Assembly (NCBI GenBank): GCA_023436765.1
Contig: JAEZHX010000057.1
Location: forward strand, 1 to 23,120
DNA from: Bacillota bacterium
GTDB taxonomy: Bacteria; Bacillota; Clostridia; Lachnospirales; Lachnospiraceae
Length of the DNA: 23,120 bases
Reading direction: 5' to 3'
A model generated the notes under the pieces. The model did no database searches. It saw only the letters and a list, made by a program, of their open reading frames with translations, and was not told the DNA's origin. Below, one piece after another: positions 7,513-12,960 of the stretch; within the stretch, counting starts at the first letter, position 1; every line of letters starts with the position of its first letter. Position numbers and translations under genes: made by a program.

Positions 7513-7713
7513 ATGAAAACATTGGATTATATTGCTTTAATCCTTGTAGCCATCGGAGCTATAAACTGGGGTTTAATCGGATTCTTCGATTTTGATCTGG
7601 TAAGAGTTTTATTCGGTGATATGAGTATGGTTTCCAGAATTATCTATGCACTTATTGGTATCTCAGGCTTATATTCCTTAAGCTTCTTCGGCAGATTACG
7701 TAATGAAGACTGA
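7513..7713 (+). CDS. DUF378 small membrane protein
   Basis: The only plus-strand gene of the window. It encodes 66 aa with the start set by AAGGAGG 7 nt before the ATG; the in-frame ATG at 7459 has no RBS. Two hydrophobic segments (about 4-25 and 38-57) flank a short loop. The sequence DYIALILVAIGAINWGLIG is characteristic of DUF378 (YuzA-like) proteins, in which the GAINWGL block is strongly conserved. The function of the family is unknown. It stands alone with its own terminators, so no partner can be inferred. Confidence 0.93.
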   Translation: MKTLDYIALILVAIGAINWGLIGFFDFDLVRVLFGDMSMVSRIIYALIGISGLYSLSFFGRLRNED

Positions 7714-7721
7714 GTAGTGAA

Positions 7722-7760
7722 GCATACAAGTGTATTCTTTAGATATGCTTGTATGTTTCC
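7722..7760 (+). terminator. Hairpin after the DUF378 gene
   Basis: CATACAAG (7723-7730) and CTTGTATG (7748-7755) form an 8-bp stem with a 17-nt loop, followed by TTTCCTCGCTTTTCTTT. A competing pairing AAGCATA/TATGCTT uses some of the same bases. A weak intrinsic terminator is plausible, backed up by the stronger one at 7796-7823. Confidence 0.4.
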
Positions 7761-7795
7761 TCGCTTTTCTTTCGCGTATGATGAAAGAATAAATT

Positions 7796-7823
7796 AGGAG
7801 CGTCATGTATGAATGACGCTCCT
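7796..7823. terminator. Bidirectional intrinsic terminator between convergent genes
   Basis: AGGAGCGTCAT (7796-7806) and ATGACGCTCCT (7813-7823) form a perfect 11-bp stem with a 6-nt loop. It is followed by TTATCTGCTATTATT on the plus strand and by AATTTATTCTTT on the minus strand. It lies between the DUF378 gene and the convergent P-loop gene and should stop both transcripts. Confidence 0.82.
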
Positions 7824-7846
7824 TTATCTGCTATTATTAAACTATC

Positions 7847-8266
7847 CTATAGGGATACCGTAACATTCTGTTTCATATAATCCGGAAGTTGGTCTAAATT
7901 CATAGAAACACTCAGTACGAAATTAACCTGGAATTGGTTTGATATCTTCTCCAGCTTATGATATACATATTCAAGATTTTCATTATTCAAATAAGCAATT
8001 TTGAGGAAACTGTCCAGATAAATGGACTGAATATCATGGTCACAGGAAATGATACCGCAGAGAAATCCGATAAACTCACTTTGATTTTCAATAAGATAAT
8101 CTGTTATATTTATCAGCCTGATCTTATTGCTTAACTCATACATGTGCTTGTTGTTCTTATCGATATAAACAACATCACCTTTTGCTGTCTTAACCTCTGT
8201 GTTTACTTTGTCGATTAGGATCTTGGTCTTTCCCTTACCCTTCTCGCCTGAAATAATCTGTATCAT
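7847..8266 (-). CDS. Small P-loop NTPase-like protein of unknown function
   Basis: A 139-aa protein that I cannot place in a characterised family. A Walker A loop GEKGKGKT is at residues 7-14, right after a first beta strand (MIQIIS). The hydrophobic strand ending SIYLD (81-85) fits a Walker B Asp85. A last beta strand (FQVNFVLSVS, about 112-121) follows, as in a minimal RecA/KAP-like core. There is no transmembrane segment. AAGGAGG lies 8 nt before the ATG. The gene is monocistronic, bounded by terminator-like hairpins upstream and a strong terminator downstream. Short proteins of this kind in Clostridia are usually left hypothetical or labelled ATP-binding. Nucleotide binding is likely; the role is unknown. 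Confidence 0.82.
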   Translation of the reverse strand: MIQIISGEKGKGKTKILIDKVNTEVKTAKGDVVYIDKNNKHMYELSNKIRLINITDYLIENQSEFIGFLCGIISCDHDIQSIYLDSFLKIAYLNNENLEYVYHKLEKISNQFQVNFVLSVSMNLDQLPDYMKQNVTVSL

Positions 8267-8311
8267 GGTAATCTCCTCCTTATGATGGTCGCATCGTATA
8301 TTGCGGTGCCA

Positions 8312-8317
8312 ATAATA
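8312..8317 (-). promoter_or_regulatory. Candidate -10 box for the P-loop gene
   Basis: Read on the minus strand, TATTAT lies 46 bp before the start at 8266. The upstream TTGGAT sits at only 15 bp, so the -35 match is poor. A promoter must lie somewhere between the hairpins (8364-8450) and the start if the gene is independently transcribed. Confidence 0.28.
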
Positions 8318-8363
8318 CTAGATGAATTGATGATCCAACACATCCGCCATGAAGTTGTAATAT

Positions 8364-8401
8364 TACTATAAAAAATCTTACCTGATAAGGTAATTATAGT
8401 A
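8364..8401 (-). terminator. Nested palindrome with intrinsic-terminator core
   Basis: The inner stem TTACCT/AGGTAA (8378-8383 and 8388-8393, 4-nt loop) is followed on the minus strand by GATTTTTTATAG, a standard terminator form. An outer perfect 8-bp pair, TACTATAA (8364-8371) with TTATAGTA (8394-8401), brackets it. It lies beyond the carboxypeptidase gene and before the P-loop gene. Confidence 0.6.
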
Positions 8402-8432
8402 CATTACTGACGAAAAGACAACTATAAAATCC

Positions 8433-8450
8433 ATTCTACATCGGTAGAAT
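8433..8450 (-). terminator. Hairpin after the D,D-carboxypeptidase gene
   Basis: ATTCTAC (8433-8439) and GTAGAAT (8444-8450) form a perfect 7-bp stem with a 4-nt loop, 20 nt beyond the stop. It is followed on the minus strand by GGATTTTATAG. It probably works together with the second hairpin at 8364-8401 to end the long shape/Min transcript. Confidence 0.5.
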
Positions 8451-8470
8451 TAATATAATGGTATCGTCAT

Positions 8471-9433
8471 TTATCTTATGATTGAGTATAATTTGGACAT
8501 TTCGGAATAGAGTTTTGTCTCATCCCCCGCTTTCATGATTAGGGAGATATAATCAGTTTTTTTCTCATCCTGAACCAACACAACCAGACAATTGCCTGCA
8601 TTGTAAGTAGTACCTGATTTACCGCCCTTCATCGTAAGGCCTTCGGGCATTTCCTCGATCTCCTTAAGATAACTGTTCGTGGTCAGGAAGGTCTTTTCCT
8701 TCGCATTCCCATTGACATCCTTATATTCGGCAGTATAAGTACCCTGGCCGATTATGGCAAGGAAGGCATCATATTTCATCAGCTCTGCAAAGACCAGATA
8801 AATGTCATAAGCTGTAGAATAATGATTATCATCATGGAGACCGTTTGAATTTACTAAATTAGTCTGGACAGCTCCGAGCTTCTTCGCTTCCTCATTCATC
8901 ATGGCAACAAACTGCTCCTCGCTGCCTCCGATATATTCAGCCACTGCTATAGCAGCATCATTACCGGAATACACCAGCATGCAGTTTAACAGGGTTTCCA
9001 GGGTCATAGTATCACCCTCTTTAAAACCGCAGATTTTAGCATAGGGATCCGGAATATGGGAGGCCTGATAACTGATGGTTACAGTATCGGTGATTTCTCC
9101 CCGTTTTAAGGCTACCAATGCGGTAAAAAGCTTCGTGAGGCTGGCCGGATATAGTTTCTCATAGATATTTTTGGCGAACAGTGATTTTCCTCCGGTTACA
9201 TCAATCAGCAGAGCTGCTTCTGACTCCAGATAATCATTATTTGAGATTACCTGCTCTTCCGGTATCATAACCAAATTCTTGCCAAAAAAATCATATTCGG
9301 ATAAATTATTTCCCGAAGAATATCCATCAGCAGCAATTGTCTCCTGATAGGATAAAAAATGGTCGGAGGATTTTTGGCAGCCTGCCAATAACAGCAGCAT
9401 GACAACAGTCAGGATAAGATAACGAATTTTCAT
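8471..9433 (-). CDS. D-alanyl-D-alanine carboxypeptidase lipoprotein (DacA/DacF-like)
   Basis: A 320-aa low-molecular-mass penicillin-binding protein that removes the terminal D-Ala from peptidoglycan pentapeptides. A lipoprotein signal is clear: basic start, hydrophobic core, lipobox LAGC with Cys19 as the lipidated residue. The three serine-peptidase S11 motifs are present: SLTK (98-101, Ser98 nucleophile), SGN (156-158) and KSGT (272-275). KSG replaces the commoner KTG. The protein ends soon after this domain, so the C-terminal beta domain of PBP5-type enzymes is missing, and anchoring is by lipid rather than a C-terminal helix. The RBS region is AAGGGTGG. It follows mgsA by 34 nt and is the last gene of the long shape/Min series. 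Confidence 0.93.
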   Translation of the reverse strand: MKIRYLILTVVMLLLLAGCQKSSDHFLSYQETIAADGYSSGNNLSEYDFFGKNLVMIPEEQVISNNDYLESEAALLIDVTGGKSLFAKNIYEKLYPASLTKLFTALVALKRGEITDTVTISYQASHIPDPYAKICGFKEGDTMTLETLLNCMLVYSGNDAAIAVAEYIGGSEEQFVAMMNEEAKKLGAVQTNLVNSNGLHDDNHYSTAYDIYLVFAELMKYDAFLAIIGQGTYTAEYKDVNGNAKEKTFLTTNSYLKEIEEMPEGLTMKGGKSGTTYNAGNCLVVLVQDEKKTDYISLIMKAGDETKLYSEMSKLYSIIR

Positions 9434-9469
9434 AGGAATCCACCCTTCATCATAAGTATCCGTTTCAAA

Positions 9470-9868
9470 TCAGGATTTGAATAACTCGCGCCAATCCATA
9501 TCTCCACGATCCAATGCTTTGATTAACAGCTCAGCAGTAGCGAGGTTCGTAGCCAGTGGTATATTATGCTTGTCACAAAGCTGGAAGATATTATTAACAT
9601 CCGGTTCATGGGATTTTGGTGAAAGCGGATCCCGTAAGAATATCACAAGATCGATTTGGTTGTGTTCAATTTGGGATCCCAGCTGTTGTTCTCCACCCAA
9701 GTGTCCGGCAAGATACTTATGGATACTTAGATTTGTAACCTCCTCTATCAGACGACCTGTAGTCCCGGTTGCATATAGAACATGTTTATTTAAGATACCA
9801 CGATAAGCAATACAGAAATTCTGCATCAATTTCTTTTTAGCGTCGTGGGCAATCATGCCAATATTCAT
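9470..9868 (-). CDS. mgsA: Methylglyoxal synthase with Asp-to-Glu at the catalytic base
   Basis: A 132-aa enzyme that converts dihydroxyacetone phosphate to methylglyoxal plus phosphate, a bypass of lower glycolysis. The start at 9868 (MNIGMIAHD) has GGAGG 5 nt upstream; the ATG at 9880 would only add MEVS. Alignment to E. coli MgsA has a constant offset of 11. Asp9 matches Asp20, TGTTG (34-38) matches the phosphate site, His87 matches His98 and Asp90 matches Asp101. The residue matching catalytic Asp71, in the GGD block, is Glu60 (HLGGEQQLG, codon GAA at 9691-9689). The enzyme may still work or may be altered. It sits between rodA and the carboxypeptidase. Confidence 0.93.
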   Translation of the reverse strand: MNIGMIAHDAKKKLMQNFCIAYRGILNKHVLYATGTTGRLIEEVTNLSIHKYLAGHLGGEQQLGSQIEHNQIDLVIFLRDPLSPKSHEPDVNNIFQLCDKHNIPLATNLATAELLIKALDRGDMDWRELFKS

Positions 9869-9881
9869 GGAAACCTCCATT

Positions 9882-9897
9882 CTGCCACCTGAGGCAG
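9882..9897 (-). other. Small inverted repeat just before the mgsA ribosome binding site
   Basis: CTGCC (9882-9886) and GGCAG (9893-9897) form a short stem with a 6-nt loop, ending a few bases upstream of the GGAGG used by mgsA. On the plus strand it is followed by CTGTTTTTGCT, but no plus-strand gene precedes it. Confidence 0.3.
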
Positions 9898-9936
9898 CTG
9901 TTTTTGCTATAAAAAAATATCATGGTAAAGTTTATT

Positions 9937-11070
9937 CTAAGAGTTGATTCTGCTCCCCGGCTTTTTGGGCTGCAGGCTGATATTCATAATCATTCCGATG
10001 GCAATCATACTGCTTAACAGTGAGCTTAAGCCAGAGCTTAAGAAAGGAAGAGGAATACCGGTATTCGGCAGGATTCTGGTTGCTACACCGATATTGACGA
10101 ACACCTGGAAAGCAAACCAGGAAGCTATTCCGACAGCAATCAGCATCCCCAATCGATCCGCAGCTCTTCTGGCTGTATTCAGACACAGAAAGATTACAAT
10201 CAAAAATAACAGGAGTATGATACAGCTTCCGATAAAACCTAACTCCTCACCGGCTACGGAGAAGATAAAATCACTTTCGGAGATCGGTACGGTATTATAT
10301 CCACGAAATTCACCGGGGCCTTCAGTCAGACTTTTGCCTAACAGCTGACCGGAGCCGATGGCCTGAATTGAGTTGTCCTGCTGATACATGAGAGCAGGAT
10401 ATTCCTCCGGATTAAGGATGGAAAGGATTCTTTCCTGCTGATATGGGCTCAGCAGTTTTTGATAATCCTGCTGGACATACCAAAAAATACCGATAAAGGC
10501 AGGAATCCCGACTAATAACACCGGAAGTATGATCTTCCAGCTTATGCCTGCACAGAACAGAATGGCCCCAAACACCATCATAATTACGATACTGGTGGAC
10601 AGATCCGTTTGTGTCAGAATAAGATAGGTCGGTACTCCCATTGCGATCAATGAAAGTATAAGAAATACCGCATTGTTAATCTTATGCTGGAATATGGTAA
10701 AAAGCTTTGCGAAAAAAATGATGGTTATGATTTTACTGAGCTCGGAGGGCTGGAATTCCATAAAACCCAAATCGAGCCACCGCTGTGCATAGTTTCTGCT
10801 GACTCCTACTAATTTAACTAGAATCAGCAGAACTAAATTAATTAAGTAAAATACGATATAAAATTTACTTACAAAATGATAGTCAATCAGGGAAATGAAA
10901 ACCACCATGATCAATGCTGCAAAAAAACCTACGATCTGTTTAAGAAAAAGGTTCTCACCCTCCATCTGTACCTGTTTGATCAGGTAAGCACCAACAAGGC
11001 TCAGAATTGTTATAGTGATGAGCAGTACATAGTTATATCGTTTAAAATCATAGTTTTTGAATTTGAACAT
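9937..11070 (-). CDS. rodA: SEDS peptidoglycan glycosyltransferase RodA
   Basis: A 377-aa polytopic membrane protein with about ten transmembrane helices. RodA polymerises lipid II into glycan strands during side-wall elongation, together with a class B PBP; the partner is presumably the PBP2 encoded at 12961-15819. The start at 11070 (MFKFKNYDFKRYNY) has AAGGA about 10 nt upstream and lies 13 nt after the minE stop. SEDS family blocks are RWLDLG (97-102), FQPSELSK (106-113), the QxD segment TQTDLSTS (153-160) and SESDFIFSVAGEELGF (264-279). In the last, Asp267 corresponds to the essential acidic residue. PNTGIPLPFLSSG near the C terminus is also typical. The N-terminally extended frame to 11127 overlaps minE and is not used. 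Confidence 0.95.
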   Translation of the reverse strand: MFKFKNYDFKRYNYVLLITITILSLVGAYLIKQVQMEGENLFLKQIVGFFAALIMVVFISLIDYHFVSKFYIVFYLINLVLLILVKLVGVSRNYAQRWLDLGFMEFQPSELSKIITIIFFAKLFTIFQHKINNAVFLILSLIAMGVPTYLILTQTDLSTSIVIMMVFGAILFCAGISWKIILPVLLVGIPAFIGIFWYVQQDYQKLLSPYQQERILSILNPEEYPALMYQQDNSIQAIGSGQLLGKSLTEGPGEFRGYNTVPISESDFIFSVAGEELGFIGSCIILLLFLIVIFLCLNTARRAADRLGMLIAVGIASWFAFQVFVNIGVATRILPNTGIPLPFLSSGLSSLLSSMIAIGMIMNISLQPKKPGSRINS

Positions 11071-11083
11071 GAAGTAATCATCC

Positions 11084-11359
11084 TTATTTCTTAGCTGACC
11101 TGATATCCTTGATCGGAATATTCGCAAACAGGGCAGGAACGGTACCGTTGTTGGATTCGGACTCTGTCTGTGTTATCTTAATATCCAGTCCCTCTAAGTC
11201 TATTTCTATATATTTTGATATCACGGCAATGATATCATTCTTAATTTGTTCCATGATTTCCGGTGAGCAACCGGCACGATCCGACACCAATACCAGCTTC
11301 AACCTGTCCTTTGCAATACTGCCGGTTCCTTTTTTCTTGAAAAAATCTGCAAAGCCCAT
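11084..11359 (-). CDS. minE: Cell division topological specificity factor MinE
   Basis: A 91-aa protein that stimulates MinD ATPase and restricts MinCD away from mid-cell. The short N-terminal membrane-targeting segment (MGFADFFKKK) precedes the anti-MinCD region IAKDRLKLVLVSDR (15-28), and the topological specificity domain follows (about 32-84). GGGGAGG lies 8 nt upstream of the ATG, and 15 nt separate it from minD. Presence of MinE implies an oscillating or gradient Min system, unlike Bacillus, which uses DivIVA and MinJ. Confidence 0.95.
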   Translation of the reverse strand: MGFADFFKKKGTGSIAKDRLKLVLVSDRAGCSPEIMEQIKNDIIAVISKYIEIDLEGLDIKITQTESESNNGTVPALFANIPIKDIRSAKK

Positions 11360-11374
11360 TATGAATACCTCCCC

Positions 11375-12166
11375 TTAGTTTTTCTTTCGCTTGCCAAACA
11401 GTTTGCCAAAGATGGATGCTTTACCGTTCAGATCCAAAAACGGCACATCCTCTCCTATAATCCTCCTGGCAATATTCATATATGCCTTTCCCGCTAAAGT
11501 ATCGGAACCTACCAACGGTTCACCCTGGTTGGTGGAAACAACAATGTTTTCATCATCAGGAACAATACCGATTAAGTCGATAGCAAGAATCTCACAAACA
11601 TCCTCACTGGACATCATATCTCCCCGTTTAACCATATCCATGCGAAGACGGTTTACAATCAGGTGGGACTGCTTCAGCTCATTTGCTTCCAGAAGTCCGA
11701 TGATACGGTCCGCATCCCTGACGGCGGAAACCTCGGGAGTAGTCACAACTAAGGCCCTGTCTGCTCCGGCAATTGCATTCTTAAAGCCCTGTTCAATACC
11801 GGCCGGACAGTCCATAATTATGTAATCAAATTCATCCTTAAGCTCATCCGCGAGCTTCTTCATCTGCTCGGGAGTGACAGCATTTTTATCCCTTGTCTGA
11901 GCGGAAGGCAACAAATATAAATTAGGATAACGCTTGTCCTTAATCAGAGCATTTCTAATTCTACAGGTACCTTCGACAACATCAACAAGATTATAAACAA
12001 TTCTGTTTTCAAGGCCCATAACAACATCCAGATTTCTTAAGCCGATATCGGTATCGATCAGTACTACTTTCTTGTCCAGCATTGCCAGACCGGTTCCGAC
12101 ATTGGCGGTTGTTGTTGTTTTACCGACACCGCCCTTACCCGATGTAACTACAATAACTTCTCCCAT
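11375..12166 (-). CDS. minD: Septum site-determining ATPase MinD
   Basis: A 263-aa ParA/MinD-type ATPase that binds membrane in its ATP form and recruits MinC or MinE. The deviant Walker A motif is GKGGVGKTT (10-18), with the signature Lys11. IDTDIGLRNLDVVMG (37-51) contains switch I, and IIMDCPAGIEQG the Walker B/switch II region. The C-terminal amphipathic membrane-targeting helix is visible as ASIFGKLFGKRKK at the end. GGAGG lies 10 nt before the ATG. The 77-nt spacer from minC contains alternative hairpins (12183-12213). Confidence 0.97.
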   Translation of the reverse strand: MGEVIVVTSGKGGVGKTTTTANVGTGLAMLDKKVVLIDTDIGLRNLDVVMGLENRIVYNLVDVVEGTCRIRNALIKDKRYPNLYLLPSAQTRDKNAVTPEQMKKLADELKDEFDYIIMDCPAGIEQGFKNAIAGADRALVVTTPEVSAVRDADRIIGLLEANELKQSHLIVNRLRMDMVKRGDMMSSEDVCEILAIDLIGIVPDDENIVVSTNQGEPLVGSDTLAGKAYMNIARRIIGEDVPFLDLNGKASIFGKLFGKRKKN

Positions 12167-12182
12167 ATCTTATTATCCTCCA

Positions 12183-12213
12183 GTTCTTTCATAAGAACCT
12201 CAGAGAGGTTCTT
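12183..12213 (-). promoter_or_regulatory. Alternative hairpins in the minC-minD spacer
   Basis: On the minus strand AAGAACCTC (12213-12205) pairs perfectly with GAGGTTCTT (12201-12193) over a 3-nt loop. The same GTTCTT can instead pair with AAGAAC (12188-12183) over a 4-nt loop; that second fold ends directly at the TGGAGG that serves minD. The two folds exclude each other. No T-run follows, so a terminator is unlikely; mRNA processing or translational control of minD is possible. Confidence 0.4.
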
Positions 12214-12243
12214 TATGCATTGCTTAAAGCTATCAATGATATA

Positions 12244-12918
12244 TTATAAATTGATATCATTTAAAACATTTTTGTTCAGAGGCTCGATGTAGATATTTCC
12301 TTCCTCTAAGAAAGCTATCTTCGCTTCCTTACTCTCCTCCTTGACGGGTTTGTCAGGTGATCTGGCGATCGTATCCGCGATTCTGATCTGCATCGGCCTC
12401 ATATCCAAGGCAACCACAAATGCATTCGTATTACCGCAGGCACCGGCAAAAGCATTTCCCTTAAGGGATCCAAGAACAATGATATTACCCTTGGACACCA
12501 CCCTGGCACCATGATTGACATCACCGATGATGATGACACTGGTTTCAAATTCTAAGGATGCACCGGATCGCAGAATTCCTTTGTAGAACTGTCCGGTATT
12601 ATTTTCAAGCTCCATCAGTTTCTGGTTCAAGGTCTTCTTGAAGGCTTCTTCGGTTTCGGTATCATTATCAATGACACAGACGATGTGCATGTCCGTATTC
12701 TCATTAATAATATCTAAGAGCTCCTTCTGTTCTTCGTTAGTCAGCTTTCGGCCCTCAAAGCTGATGGCCATCTTTGCATTCTCAAAGAATTTACTGGATT
12801 CCTTGAATTTCTCGGCGACCAGCAATTTTATTACGTCGAAGTCTTCTTCCGGGCTCAGCACAACAATAATACCGTATTTATTACCTTTAATGATTACTGA
12901 ATTATTCATTGTACTCAT
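12244..12918 (-). CDS. minC: Septum site-determining protein MinC
   Basis: A 224-aa FtsZ-assembly inhibitor recruited to membrane by MinD. The N-terminal FtsZ-antagonising domain spans about 1-100. The C-terminal right-handed beta-helix domain begins near GQFYKGILRSGASLEF, with HGARVVSKGNIIVLGSLKGN (135-154) and an AFAGACGN turn as family hallmarks. It binds MinD and dimerises. AAGGAG lies 6 nt before the ATG. The gene starts 42 nt after pbp2, so minCDE is embedded between the two elongasome synthase genes pbp2 and rodA. Confidence 0.95.
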   Translation of the reverse strand: MSTMNNSVIIKGNKYGIIVVLSPEEDFDVIKLLVAEKFKESSKFFENAKMAISFEGRKLTNEEQKELLDIINENTDMHIVCVIDNDTETEEAFKKTLNQKLMELENNTGQFYKGILRSGASLEFETSVIIIGDVNHGARVVSKGNIIVLGSLKGNAFAGACGNTNAFVVALDMRPMQIRIADTIARSPDKPVKEESKEAKIAFLEEGNIYIEPLNKNVLNDINL

Positions 12919-12960
12919 GGGCTTCTCCTTCTTGTATAAGATGCTATACTAAAAATTAAA

